Shown: positions 8,172-16,376 of the stretch, piece after piece | Layout: each line of letters begins with the position of its first letter | Position numbering within the stretch: the first letter of the stretch is position 1 | NCBI RefSeq assembly: GCF_900601905.1 | Contig: NZ_UWFA01000449.1 | Coordinates: 124,001-188,000 of the forward strand | Direction: 5' to 3' | DNA length: 64,000 bases | Source: Pseudomonas viridiflava | GTDB taxonomy: Bacteria > Pseudomonadota > Gammaproteobacteria > Pseudomonadales > Pseudomonadaceae | The notes under the pieces: model-generated | Seen by the model: only the letters and a program-made list of their open reading frames with translations | Databases searched by the model: none | What the model was told of the DNA's origin: nothing | Made by a program: the position numbers and the translations under genes

Positions 8172-8966
8172 TTACGCGCCAAACACCTTCTTCAGAAACG
8201 CTTGCATGTCTTTCCACGAGCTTTCATCGGCGGCCTTGTTGTAGCCGATATCCGGGCCGCCGTGTTCGCCGTGGCTGAGACGATCGGCGTCGGGGTTGGT
8301 GAAGCCGTGTTTGGCGTCGGCAATGCTGACGAATTTATAGTCGGCACCGGCCTTGTCCATTTCATTTTTGAAGGCTGTGACGTTTTCCGGTGTGACCATG
8401 CTGTCTTTCGCGCCATGTTCCACCAGCATCGGCACTTTCACGCCGCCCGCTGTGGCCGGGGTGTTGGTGACCAGTGCGCCGTGGAAGCTGACCACGCCCG
8501 CCAGGGCTTCGCCGCGACGTGCTGCGTCGAGCACGATCTTGCCGCCGAAGCAGTAACCGATGGCGGCGATCTTGGCCGGGTTGGTCTGTGGCTGTTTCTT
8601 GAGCTGTTCAAGGCCCGCATCAAAGCGCTGGTTGGCGGCGTCGCTGTCCTTGAGCGCGGCCTGCATGAAGGCCATGGCGTCTTTCGGGTGTTCAGTATTC
8701 TTGCCTTCGCCATACATATCGATAGCCATGGCGCTGTAGCCGAGGGCGGCGAGGTCGCGGGCGCGGCGTTTGGCGTAGTCATTCAGGCCCCACCATTCGT
8801 GAACCACGATGATACCGGGGCGCTGGCCCTTGATGGCATCGTCATAGGCGTAATAGCCCACCAGCCGGGTGCCATCGGCGCTTTGATAATTGATCTGTTC
8901 GGTCTTGATGGCGGCCTGGGCCAAGCCCGCCAGGGTCATCATCACGAATGCAATCCAGAAACGCAT
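8172..8966 (-). CDS. Exported dienelactone hydrolase family protein
   Basis: An alpha/beta hydrolase of the dienelactone hydrolase family, 264 residues. The start at 8966 is preceded by AAGGAG and opens a signal peptide (MRFWIAFVMMTLAGLAQA), so the protein is probably periplasmic. The nucleophile cysteine is in GYCFGG, the catalytic Asp is probably in HGAKDSMV and the His in DAKHGFT. The HEWWGLNDY segment is typical of this family. The physiological substrate is not known; homologues are often annotated from the chlorocatechol pathway, but no such genes lie nearby. It appears to be transcribed alone. Confidence 0.85.
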   Translation of the reverse strand: MRFWIAFVMMTLAGLAQAAIKTEQINYQSADGTRLVGYYAYDDAIKGQRPGIIVVHEWWGLNDYAKRRARDLAALGYSAMAIDMYGEGKNTEHPKDAMAFMQAALKDSDAANQRFDAGLEQLKKQPQTNPAKIAAIGYCFGGKIVLDAARRGEALAGVVSFHGALVTNTPATAGGVKVPMLVEHGAKDSMVTPENVTAFKNEMDKAGADYKFVSIADAKHGFTNPDADRLSHGEHGGPDIGYNKAADESSWKDMQAFLKKVFGA

Positions 8967-9107
8967 GGTCAGCTCCTTGGTAGAGGTCGAGCGATAGGGG
9001 TTGAGGTCGAGCAATAGGGAGAGCGCAGAAGGGTCGTGCCGGAGAAGACTAGCTCATTGTGCCGTCTGAAATGTAGTCGGTGCGGTACATAGTTATTAAG
9101 GACCGCC

Positions 9108-9146
9108 GTTAAGCGAGTGTTCAGGCGGTGTTCAGGGGCGGTTCAG
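9108..9146 (+). promoter_or_regulatory. Array of PhoP-box half sites
   Basis: Four direct half sites recur at exact 11-bp intervals: GTTAAG (9108), GTTCAG (9119), GTTCAG (9130) and GTTCAG (9141). An 11-bp direct repeat of hexamers is the PhoP-box architecture. The array sits 60 bp before the small exported protein that heads the phoPQ cluster, suggesting autoregulation. The exact promoter hexamers are unclear. Confidence 0.65.
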
Positions 9147-9205
9147 CGCTTGCCGATTAGTCTGGCCCGGTACCTGAACAGCGCCCGGCGCGAGAGGACT
9201 ACAGC

Positions 9206-9520
9206 ATGCAGACCTTCAACAAGTTTTTCCTGGCTTTGGCTTTTCTGGGCGGCAGCGCAGCGGCGCAGGCGGCGGACAACAACGAGCTGGCGCGCGCGCC
9301 GACCAACAAGACCAGTGAGCGGTTCGAGGCGATTGAAAGGCGCCACTGGGGCCAGGGTTTGAGTCAGCAGGGCACCTATAACGGTCTGCCGGTGGCGCAG
9401 AAAAATCTGGCGGGCCATTATGATCTGCGCCAGCCCGTGCCGGTGGTGCTGAACGCCAATGCTGGCAGCTCGCAGGCGTGGAAGCCGACGCAGCAGGTGC
9501 TCCAAATGATTTCCGTGTAG
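9206..9520 (+). CDS. Small exported protein of unknown function, upstream of phoPQ
   Basis: A 104-residue protein with a clear signal peptide (MQTFNKFFLALAFLGGSAAAQA, cleavage about residue 22); the mature part of about 80 residues is polar and has no cysteine, so a small soluble periplasmic protein is likely. I do not recognise a family. It lies where P. aeruginosa has oprH, directly ahead of phoP-phoQ and behind the PhoP-box array, so it is probably Mg2+/PhoP regulated. It is not OprH: it is half the length and has no beta-barrel pattern. AGAGG upstream supports the ATG. Confidence 0.75.
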   Translation: MQTFNKFFLALAFLGGSAAAQAADNNELARAPTNKTSERFEAIERRHWGQGLSQQGTYNGLPVAQKNLAGHYDLRQPVPVVLNANAGSSQAWKPTQQVLQMISV

Positions 9521-9589
9521 GAGCTGCCGCAGGCTGCGAAAGCGATCTGGCTGACACATCGCCCTCGCAGCCTGCGGTAGTTCCTACGC
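9517..9589. repeat. REP doublet, GCTGCCGCAGGC class
   Basis: Inverted units GTAGGAGCTGCCGCAGGCTG and CAGCCTGCGGTAGTTCCTAC lie between the small exported protein and phoP. The repeat begins at the stop codon of the first gene and may lower readthrough into phoPQ. Confidence 0.8.
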
Positions 9590-9628
9590 GTCAATGTAAC
9601 GATTCAACATTCCACCCAGGAGAGCGTC

Positions 9629-10306
9629 ATGAAGTTGCTGGTGGTTGAAGACGAGGCGCTGTTGCGTCATCACTTGCAGACCCGTCTGACCGAATCGGGC
9701 CACATCGTCGAGGCGGTGGCCAACGGCGAGGAGGCGCTGTATCAGGCTGGGCAGTTCAATCATGACCTGGCGGTGATCGACCTGGGGTTGCCGGGGATCA
9801 GCGGCCTGGAGCTGATTCGCCAGTTGCGCGTGGCAGGCAAAGTGTTCCCGATCCTGATCCTGACCGCCCGTGGCAACTGGCAGGACAAGGTCGAAGGCCT
9901 GGCCGCCGGGGCTGATGATTACGTGGTCAAGCCGTTTCAGTTCGAGGAGCTCGAAGCGCGCCTCAATGCCTTGTTGCGCCGGGCCAGTGGCTTCACCCAT
10001 TCGACGATCATTGCCGGGCCGTTGTTGCTGGACCTCAACCGCAAGCAGGCCTCGCTGGACGAGCAACCGCTGCCGCTGACCGCCTACGAATACCGCATCC
10101 TCGAATACCTGATGCGCCATCATCAGCAAGTGGTGCCCAAGGAACGCCTGATGGAGCAGCTGTACCCTGACGACGAAGAGCGCGACCCGAATGTCATTGA
10201 AGTGCTGGTCGGGCGCCTGCGCCGCAAGATTGAAGGCACTGTGGCGTTCAAACCGATTGAAACCGTGCGCGGTCTGGGCTACCTGTTTACCGAGCGCTGT
10301 AAATGA
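9629..10306 (+). CDS. phoP: Response regulator PhoP
   Basis: An OmpR-type response regulator of 225 residues, activated by PhoQ at low Mg2+ or with cationic peptides; in Pseudomonas it controls lipid A modification and peptide resistance. The receiver domain has the acidic pocket E7-D8, phospho-acceptor D51 and K101. The C-terminal winged helix carries LTAYEYRILEYLMRHH and the GLGYLF end. The sequence closely follows P. aeruginosa PhoP over its whole length. AGGAG lies seven bases before the ATG. It overlaps phoQ by four bases (ATGA), so the two are translationally coupled. The PhoP-box array upstream implies autoregulation. Confidence 0.94.
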   Translation: MKLLVVEDEALLRHHLQTRLTESGHIVEAVANGEEALYQAGQFNHDLAVIDLGLPGISGLELIRQLRVAGKVFPILILTARGNWQDKVEGLAAGADDYVVKPFQFEELEARLNALLRRASGFTHSTIIAGPLLLDLNRKQASLDEQPLPLTAYEYRILEYLMRHHQQVVPKERLMEQLYPDDEERDPNVIEVLVGRLRRKIEGTVAFKPIETVRGLGYLFTERCK

Positions 10307-11649
10307 TTCGTTCGCTGCACCTGCGTTTGCTGATCGGCGCTGCGGCCCTGGCCGTGGTGTTCATGCTGTTGATGCTGCCTGCCTTGCAGGGCGCGTTTAG
10401 CCTGGCGTTGCGCGGGGCCATCGAGCAGCGTCTGGCGTCTGACGTGACGACGCTGATTTCGGCCGCCCGGGTCGAACATGGCCGGCTGCTGATGCCGTCG
10501 GTATTGCCCAGCGAGCAGTTCAACCTGCCGGGCTCGCGGCTGCTGGGCTACATCTATAACCGCCAGGGTGATCTGGTCTGGCGCTCGCTGGCCACCGAAG
10601 ATGAAAACATTGATTACCAGCCGCGCTACGACGGCAAGGGCAGCGAGTTTTCCCTGATCAGGGAAGCCAATGGCGAAGAGTTCTTCGTCTACGACGTGGA
10701 AATCCGCCTGCTCGGCGGGCGCAATGCGGCGTTCAGTATCGTCGCGCTGCAACCGGTGCGCGGCTATCAGGAAACCGTCAGCGCGCTGCGGCAGAAACTC
10801 TATCTGGGCTTCGGCGCGGCGTTGATCGTGCTGCTGGCCTTGTTGTGGCTGGGTTTGACCTGGGGCCTGCGCGCGTTGCGGGGGCTGAGTCAGGAGCTGG
10901 ATGAGGTCGAGTCCGGTGCTCGCGACAGCCTCAGCGAGAGCCATCCGAGTGAATTGCTGCGCCTGACCGGGTCACTCAATCGGTTGTTGTCCAGCGAGCG
11001 CGAGCAGCGCATTCGATATCGGGACTCGTTGGGCGACCTGGCGCACAGCCTGAAAACCCCTCTGGCGGTGTTGCAGGGGGTCAGCGAAACCATCGCCAAA
11101 CGCCCTGAAGACGTGGAGCAGGCGCGCATTCTGCAGTCGCAGATCGAGCGCATGAGCCAGCAGATCGGCTATCAATTGCAGCGCGCCAGCCTGCGCAAGA
11201 GCGGCCTGGTGCGCCATCACGTCCGGCTGCGGCCGGTGGTCGAAAGCCTGTGCAAGACGCTGGAAAAGGTCTATCGCGACAAGCAGGTCAACGTCACCCT
11301 GGACCTGCCCGAAGAGTGCGTGGTGCCAATGGAGGAGGGGGCGTTGCTGGAGATGCTCGGCAACCTGCTGGAAAACGCCTATCGCCTGTGCCTGGGCGAA
11401 GTGCGGGTCAGTTTGCGCTCCACCCCTGAAGGCGATGAGTTGTGCGTCGAAGACGACGGCCCCGGCGTACCGGAGGATCAGCGTGAACGCATCCTGCAGC
11501 GCGGCGAGCGGCTGGACCGGCAGAACCCGGGGCAAGGCATCGGGCTGGCGGTGGTCAAGGACATCATTGAAAGCTACAACGCGCGCCTGACGCTGGACGA
11601 CTCGCCACTGGGCGGCGCGGCGTTCCGGATTCATTTTCCGCAGGGCTAG
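10303..11649 (+). CDS. phoQ: Sensor histidine kinase PhoQ
   Basis: The inner-membrane sensor of the PhoPQ system, 448 residues. Membrane segments lie at about 8-30 and 166-188 and enclose a periplasmic sensor region with acidic stretches (ATEDENIDY, ANGEEFF) suited to divalent cation binding. The HAMP-like linker is followed by the H box with H248 in DLAHSLKTPLAVLQ, the N box NLLENAYRLC and the G boxes DDGPGVPE and GQGIGLAVV. The start overlaps the phoP stop. It lies last in the cluster; the following 390 bp are noncoding. Confidence 0.93.
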   Translation: MIRSLHLRLLIGAAALAVVFMLLMLPALQGAFSLALRGAIEQRLASDVTTLISAARVEHGRLLMPSVLPSEQFNLPGSRLLGYIYNRQGDLVWRSLATEDENIDYQPRYDGKGSEFSLIREANGEEFFVYDVEIRLLGGRNAAFSIVALQPVRGYQETVSALRQKLYLGFGAALIVLLALLWLGLTWGLRALRGLSQELDEVESGARDSLSESHPSELLRLTGSLNRLLSSEREQRIRYRDSLGDLAHSLKTPLAVLQGVSETIAKRPEDVEQARILQSQIERMSQQIGYQLQRASLRKSGLVRHHVRLRPVVESLCKTLEKVYRDKQVNVTLDLPEECVVPMEEGALLEMLGNLLENAYRLCLGEVRVSLRSTPEGDELCVEDDGPGVPEDQRERILQRGERLDRQNPGQGIGLAVVKDIIESYNARLTLDDSPLGGAAFRIHFPQG

Positions 11650-11660
11650 CCGCTCGCGGC

Positions 11661-11754
11661 TCCGTTGGGGCGAGGCTTGCCCCGCGAATCAGTCGACGCG
11701 GTCGGTCAGGTGCACCGCGTCAAGGTTCTTCGCGGGCAGGCCTCGCTCCAATTG
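11661..11754. repeat. REP doublet, GCGGGCAAGCC class
   Basis: Inverted units GTTGGGGCGAGGCTTGCCCC and GCGGGCAGGCCTCGCTCCAA lie just after phoQ. Confidence 0.75.
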
Positions 11755-11769
11755 TGTCTGCTCGCACTG

Positions 11770-11824
11770 GGCGGATACCCGCCACTCACCCGCTGATATT
11801 CCCCGCATGCGGCGGAATTCCGCC
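11770..11824. promoter_or_regulatory. Two inverted repeats, candidate DctD enhancer sites
   Basis: GGCGGATACCCGCC (11770-11783) and GGCGGAATTCCGCC (11811-11824) share GGCGGA and CCGCC arms and lie 41 bp apart, about 90-130 bp upstream of the sigma-54 promoter. Tandem activator sites at this distance are the usual arrangement for an NtrC-type activator such as DctD. The assignment to DctD is inference. Confidence 0.5.
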
Positions 11825-11901
11825 ACCCTTCACCAGGCTCCAGGCCCCGAGTAATACCCGGACACCATGATCCGAGAGGCGTTCAGCGGTTTTCGCAAAA
11901 C

Positions 11902-11916
11902 TGGCACGCGCCTTGC
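11902..11916 (+). promoter_or_regulatory. Sigma-54 promoter of dctA
   Basis: TGGCACGCGCCTTGC matches the -24/-12 consensus TGGCACG-N4-TTGC, with GG and GC separated by the required ten bases. The orientation is toward dctA, as expected for RpoN/DctD control of C4-dicarboxylate uptake. Confidence 0.8.
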
Positions 11917-12042
11917 GATAGAACTCGCAGGTCTGCTCAACGCAGCCGACAAAACAAATCCCTCCAGTTGCAGGAGGGTTAGCTCGTTAGGTATCTGGCG
12001 CATCACATGACTGATGCCGACGGTACCCTTGAGGATGATGCC

Positions 12043-13401
12043 ATGACGACTCGTCAGCCCCTGTATAAATCCCTGTACTTCCAGGTGATCGTAGCCATTG
12101 TGATCGGTATTCTGATCGGTCACTTCTATCCTGACACCGGCAAGGCTCTCAAGCCGCTGGGCGACGGGTTTATCAAACTGATCAAGATGGTCATTGCCCC
12201 GATCATTTTCTGTACGGTGGTCAGCGGTATCGCCGGCATGCAGAACATGAAATCGGTCGGCAAGACCGGCGGCTATGCGCTGCTGTATTTCGAAATCGTT
12301 TCCACCATCGCCCTGCTCATCGGTCTGGTCGTGGTCAACGTGGTTCAGCCGGGCGCCGGCATGAACATCGATGTCAGCACCCTGGATGCCTCGAAAATCG
12401 CTGCCTATGTCACAGCGGGCAAGGATCAGAGCATCGTTGGCTTCATCCTCAACGTCATTCCTAACACCATCGTCGGCGCGTTTGCCAACGGCGATATTCT
12501 GCAAGTCCTGATGTTCTCGGTGATCTTCGGTTTCGCCCTGCATCGCCTGGGTGCCTACGGCAAGCCGGTGCTGGACTTCATCGATCGCTTCGCCCACGTG
12601 ATGTTCAACATCATCAACATGATCATGAAGCTCGCGCCTATCGGTGCTTTCGGCGCCATGGCGTTCACCATCGGTGCCTACGGTGTGAGCTCGCTGGTGC
12701 AGCTGGGTCAGTTGATGATCTGCTTCTACATCACTTGCGTGCTGTTCGTGCTGATCGTACTGGGTGGCATCTGCCGCGCTCACGGTTTCAGCGTGCTGAA
12801 GCTGATCAAGTACATCCGTGAAGAACTGCTGATCGTGCTGGGTACGTCCTCTTCGGAATCGGCTCTGCCACGCATGCTGATCAAGATGGAGCGTCTGGGC
12901 GCACAGAAATCGGTAGTAGGTCTGGTGATTCCGACGGGCTACTCGTTCAACCTGGACGGTACTTCGATCTACCTGACCATGGCGGCCGTGTTCATCGCTC
13001 AGGCGACCAACACCCACATGGACATCACCCATCAGATCACCTTGCTGCTGGTGCTGCTGCTGTCGTCCAAAGGTGCTGCTGGCGTGACCGGTAGCGGCTT
13101 TATCGTACTGGCTGCAACCCTGTCGGCTGTTGGCCACCTGCCGGTTGCCGGTCTGGCGCTGATCCTGGGTATCGACCGCTTCATGTCCGAAGCCCGCGCC
13201 CTGACCAACCTGGTGGGCAACGCTGTTGCGACGCTGGTTGTTGCCAAGTGGGTCGGCGAGCTGGACAACGAAACGCTGCAAACCGAGCTGGCGTCGGGTG
13301 GTCGGGCAATCGACAACACCATGCCGGTTGACGATCTGGGCGTAGCCGAGATGGCTGAAGAGCCAGTGACTCGCCCGATCCCGACGCGTAAGCCTGTGTA
13401 A
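12043..13401 (+). CDS. dctA: C4-dicarboxylate transporter DctA
   Basis: An inner-membrane cation symporter for succinate, fumarate and malate, of the dicarboxylate/amino acid:cation symporter family. The start at 12043 (MTTRQPLYKSLYFQ) has GAGG eight bases upstream and gives 452 residues; an ATG 12 codons earlier adds a polar tail that homologues lack. Family motifs include the serine-rich loop LGTSSSESALPRM, GYSFNLDGTSIY and SSKGAAGVTGSGF, which form the substrate and ion sites. Eight transmembrane helices with two re-entrant loops are expected. It is transcribed alone from a sigma-54 promoter and ends at a strong terminator. Confidence 0.95.
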   Translation: MTTRQPLYKSLYFQVIVAIVIGILIGHFYPDTGKALKPLGDGFIKLIKMVIAPIIFCTVVSGIAGMQNMKSVGKTGGYALLYFEIVSTIALLIGLVVVNVVQPGAGMNIDVSTLDASKIAAYVTAGKDQSIVGFILNVIPNTIVGAFANGDILQVLMFSVIFGFALHRLGAYGKPVLDFIDRFAHVMFNIINMIMKLAPIGAFGAMAFTIGAYGVSSLVQLGQLMICFYITCVLFVLIVLGGICRAHGFSVLKLIKYIREELLIVLGTSSSESALPRMLIKMERLGAQKSVVGLVIPTGYSFNLDGTSIYLTMAAVFIAQATNTHMDITHQITLLLVLLLSSKGAAGVTGSGFIVLAATLSAVGHLPVAGLALILGIDRFMSEARALTNLVGNAVATLVVAKWVGELDNETLQTELASGGRAIDNTMPVDDLGVAEMAEEPVTRPIPTRKPV

Positions 13402-13430
13402 CCACAGCCCGCGTCTGCTGCGCAGCGACA

Positions 13431-13461
13431 CAAAAAACCCATCTTCGGATGGGTTTTTTTC
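13431..13461 (+). terminator. Rho-independent terminator after dctA
   Basis: ACCCATC, TTCG loop and GATGGGT form a stem followed by a run of T, with A residues before it. It begins about 30 nt after the dctA stop. Confidence 0.9.
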
Positions 13462-13527
13462 TGCCCGGGTTTTACCTGAGTGGATTGGCTACGCTGAGGG
13501 CTGAACGTGTGTTTTCAGGAGGTCTGC

Positions 13528-14709
13528 ATGCAAGGTCCGTTGTCGTCCCTCAAAGTGCTGGATTTCTCGACCTTATTACCGGGACCCTTTGCTTCGCTGC
13601 TGCTGGCGGACATGGGCGCCGAGGTGCTGCGTATCGAATCGCCGTCGCGCATGGATCTGTTGCGCGACCTGCCGCCCTTCGAGCATGGCGTCTCGGCCAG
13701 CCACGCTTATCTGAACCGCAACAAGCGCAGCCTGGCGCTGAACCTCAAGCAGCCGGTAGCGCTGGACGTCGTCAGGCAATTGGTCATGGAGTACGACATC
13801 GTGCTGGAGCAGTTTCGGCCCGGAGTGATGGAGCGTCTGGGCATCGGCTACGAGGAGCTCAAGGCACTCAACCCGCGGCTGATTTATGTGGCGATCACCG
13901 GCTATGGCCAGACCGGCCCCTATCGCGAACGGGCCGGGCACGACATCAATTACCTGGCGTTGTCGGGCATTGCCAGCCACACCGGGCGCAAAGAGAGCGG
14001 CCCGTTGCCTTTGGGGTTTCAGGCCGCGGACGTGGCCGGTGGCTCGCTGCATGGGGTGATCGGTTTGTTGGCTGCGGTCGTGGCCCGGCAACAGAGCGGG
14101 CTGGGGCAGTACGTTGATGTGAGCATGACCGACTGCGCGTTCAGCCTGAACGCCATGGCCGGGGCGGGTTATCTGGCTTGCGCGGTCGAGCCGGAGCGGG
14201 AAGCCCAGATGCTCAACGGCGGCAGCTTTTATGACTATTACCGCAGCCGCGATGGGCAATGGTTTTCGGTCGGCAGCCTGGAGCCGCCGTTCATGCAGGC
14301 GCTGTGCAAGGCGTTGCAGCGACCGGAGCTGGCGAGCCAGGGGTTGTCCGCCCGGCCGGAAATCCAGGCGAGTCTGAAAAACGAGCTGCGGGCCGAGTTC
14401 GAAAAGCGCAGTGCTCAGGAATTGACGACCTGTTTCGCGGCACTTGATGCCTGTGTCGAACCGGTGTTGAGTGTTGCCGAGGCGGCGCTGCATCCCCAGT
14501 TGCAGGCCCGGCAGGTGGTGACCCAGGTGCCGCGGGGCGACGGCACCTCACAGGCACAGATTGCCTGCCCGCTGAAATTCTCCGCCGGCCTGGCGGCTCC
14601 CCGCCACATGGGGGTTCGGTTGGGGGCGGACAGTCAGCGGGTGTTGGAGGGATTGGGTTATAGCGAGGAGCAAATCGCCGAAATGCGCGAGAGTGGCGCG
14701 GTTTTGTGA
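13528..14709 (+). CDS. Family III CoA-transferase (CaiB/BaiF)
   Basis: A CoA-transferase of the CaiB/BaiF family, 393 residues. These enzymes move CoA between carboxylic acids through an Asp-bound thioester. Typical features are the N-terminal LKVLDFSTLLPGPFASLLLADMGAEVLRIE with the CoA-binding region, YLNRNKRSLALNLK, and VSMTDCAFSLNA with the probable catalytic Asp in DVSMTD. The start at 13528 has AGGAG within nine bases; an upstream in-frame ATG at 13507 overlaps it. It stands alone, so neither the acid substrate nor the pathway can be named. An alternative is alpha-methylacyl-CoA racemase, which is in the same superfamily. Confidence 0.87.
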   Translation: MQGPLSSLKVLDFSTLLPGPFASLLLADMGAEVLRIESPSRMDLLRDLPPFEHGVSASHAYLNRNKRSLALNLKQPVALDVVRQLVMEYDIVLEQFRPGVMERLGIGYEELKALNPRLIYVAITGYGQTGPYRERAGHDINYLALSGIASHTGRKESGPLPLGFQAADVAGGSLHGVIGLLAAVVARQQSGLGQYVDVSMTDCAFSLNAMAGAGYLACAVEPEREAQMLNGGSFYDYYRSRDGQWFSVGSLEPPFMQALCKALQRPELASQGLSARPEIQASLKNELRAEFEKRSAQELTTCFAALDACVEPVLSVAEAALHPQLQARQVVTQVPRGDGTSQAQIACPLKFSAGLAAPRHMGVRLGADSQRVLEGLGYSEEQIAEMRESGAVL

Positions 14710-14723
14710 ACGTCGGTGAGCCT

Positions 14724-14756
14724 TTGTGGGAGCGGCCGGGGTGGCGCTCCCACAGG
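14724..14756. repeat. Single REP hairpin
   Basis: TGTGGGAGC and GCTCCCACA form a compact hairpin between the convergent CoA-transferase and SprT-like genes. Confidence 0.7.
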
Positions 14757-14778
14757 TCCGTGGATTAGAACCGATGTG

Positions 14779-15273
14779 TTATTCGACTCTTGTTTCGCCG
14801 CTGAACACCAGTGTCTCGCGGCATTTTCGGCACAGGTAGCGCCGACCCTTGCGAACCATCTGATGGCGCTGGGCTGAGAACGGGAAGTCGCTGCCCGCGC
14901 AGGGGCAGCGGTAGATGTAGCGGGTTACGCTGCGGCGTTTGATGGCGTACGTGTGGCAACGGTTGGGCGGCAGTTCGTAAACCCCGCGCATGATCAATTG
15001 CCATTCCTCGCCATGGGGCTGGATGCGATCGCCGAACAGTTGGTGGGCGATCAGGTGCGCGACCTCATGGGCCACCGTCTGGCGCAGAAAATCTTCACTG
15101 TTTTCGCGGTACAGCTGCGGATTGAAGCGCAGCATATTTTCATGCAGGTGCGCGACGCCGGCCTTCTGGCCGCGCAGCTTGAGGCTGACTACCGGGCGTT
15201 TGAAGGGGCGTTTGAAAAAGGCTTCGGCTTGTTGGTAACAGACTTCGACACGGGTGTTGAGTTGCTCAGGCAT
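14779..15273 (-). CDS. sprT: SprT-like zinc metalloprotease family protein
   Basis: A 164-residue SprT family protein. The zincin motif HEVAH with a nearby third ligand (HGEEW) forms the metal site in the middle of the chain. The C terminus carries a zinc-ribbon-like cluster with RCPCAG and LCRKC. In eukaryotes the related SPRTN/Spartan proteases act on DNA-protein crosslinks; the bacterial SprT function is poorly defined. Length is normal for the family. It is flanked by the convergent CoA-transferase and by a REP doublet upstream. Confidence 0.9.
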   Translation of the reverse strand: MPEQLNTRVEVCYQQAEAFFKRPFKRPVVSLKLRGQKAGVAHLHENMLRFNPQLYRENSEDFLRQTVAHEVAHLIAHQLFGDRIQPHGEEWQLIMRGVYELPPNRCHTYAIKRRSVTRYIYRCPCAGSDFPFSAQRHQMVRKGRRYLCRKCRETLVFSGETRVE

Positions 15274-15370
15274 GCTTCATCGGTCTCCAGAGAGCGCGAG
15301 TATGCCGTAAAAGGTCAGGCGATCGAAAACCTGAGGTGCCGAATGGTCGTTGGCTGCATGTGGTATCCAA

Positions 15371-15465
15371 CCTGTGGGAGCGAATTCATTCGCGAAGGCG
15401 GTGGTACGGCCGACAAATTTCTATCGCCCGTACTGGCCTTTTCGCGAATGAATTGGCTCCCAAAA
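15371..15465. repeat. REP doublet, GAATTC class
   Basis: Inverted units CCTGTGGGAGCGAATTCATT and TTCGCGAATGAATTGGCTCC lie between the Yip1-family gene and sprT. Confidence 0.8.
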
Positions 15466-15487
15466 GTTTCACGCCACAGTCTGATAC

Positions 15488-16090
15488 TTAGTTGGTGTAT
15501 TCGGGACCCACGCCGATCCCCCACAGCACCACGGTAAACGCCATGATCGCCACCAGCACCACGAGCCCCACGGCCAACACCGAGCTGGAAAACATGAAGC
15601 CCTCGTCAGCCGGAATGTTCATGAAGGTCGGCAGGCCCACATACAGCAGGTAAACCGTGTAGCACACCGCTGCAGTGCCCACCATCATGCCCAGCCACAG
15701 GTGAGGGTAGAGCGCCGCCAGCCCACCGATGAACAGCGGCGTGGCGGTATAGGTGGCAAATGCCACGCAGCGCGCCAGGCTGGGGGTCGCGTCGTAAGTG
15801 CGCGCCATCCAGTGAATGAAACCGCCCATGATCGCCACGCCCGCGAGCATGGCGATGTACGACATGATCGTCATCCAGATCGCACTTTCGTGGGTCAGCA
15901 TCACTGGCGCGCGCTCGCCGATCACCCAGCCCATCCGGGTGGTGCCGATGTACGCCGAAACGGCGGGGATCGCCGCCAGAATCAGGGTATGAGTCAGATA
16001 CATGTGGCCGATGCTTTCTTCCTTCTCGCCCCGTATCTCTTGCCATTCCCGGTCGGGATGGGTGAACAGTCCCCAGACGTGGTGGATCAT
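15488..16090 (-). CDS. Yip1-family inner membrane protein
   Basis: A 200-residue membrane protein of the YIP1 family. About five hydrophobic segments are visible (roughly 30-48, 70-95, 108-130, 132-152, 168-192). The N-terminal MIHHVWGLFTHPDREWQEIR, with a W-P-x-x-E/W pattern, is typical of the family. No enzymatic motif is present and the role in bacteria is not established. It is transcribed alone, with a REP doublet on each side. Confidence 0.8.
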   Translation of the reverse strand: MIHHVWGLFTHPDREWQEIRGEKEESIGHMYLTHTLILAAIPAVSAYIGTTRMGWVIGERAPVMLTHESAIWMTIMSYIAMLAGVAIMGGFIHWMARTYDATPSLARCVAFATYTATPLFIGGLAALYPHLWLGMMVGTAAVCYTVYLLYVGLPTFMNIPADEGFMFSSSVLAVGLVVLVAIMAFTVVLWGIGVGPEYTN

Positions 16091-16131
16091 GCGGGTTACT
16101 CCTTTTTTGCGTCACTGAGTGAAACGCGGAC

Positions 16132-16195
16132 ACCTGTGGGAGCGGTGCTTGCTCAATCCCGTCCAGCCTTATCGCGGCCAAGCACCGCTCCCACA
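16132..16195. repeat. REP doublet, GGTGCTTGC class
   Basis: Inverted units CTGTGGGAGCGGTGCTTGCT and GCCAAGCACCGCTCCCACAG, in the divergent region between the Yip1-family gene and ttcA. Confidence 0.8.
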
Positions 16196-16376
16196 GATGG
16201 CCTCACCAGTAGCAGTATAGGAAGCACACACCTGCTCTTTAGAGTCATTGGTCATGTCCAGCCCCTGCTAATAGCCCAATGCAACAGCCGGACGGGCTTT
16301 AGCACCGCACAGCATTTATGCGTAAAATACCCGCCGTTTTACCGACCTCACGTCACAGCATCCGGATACCCGCGCC

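Larger units (their letters stand above)
11650..12042. other. dctA upstream region
   Basis: About 390 bp without a gene. It contains a REP doublet (11661-11754), two matching inverted repeats (11770-11783 and 11811-11824) and a sigma-54 promoter (11902-11916). The leader from the promoter to the dctA start is about 115 nt. Confidence 0.65.

Noticed and set aside
11830..13431. A minus-strand open frame of 533 codons across dctA
   Set aside because: Antisense to dctA, with His/Asp/Gln-rich content and no homology.
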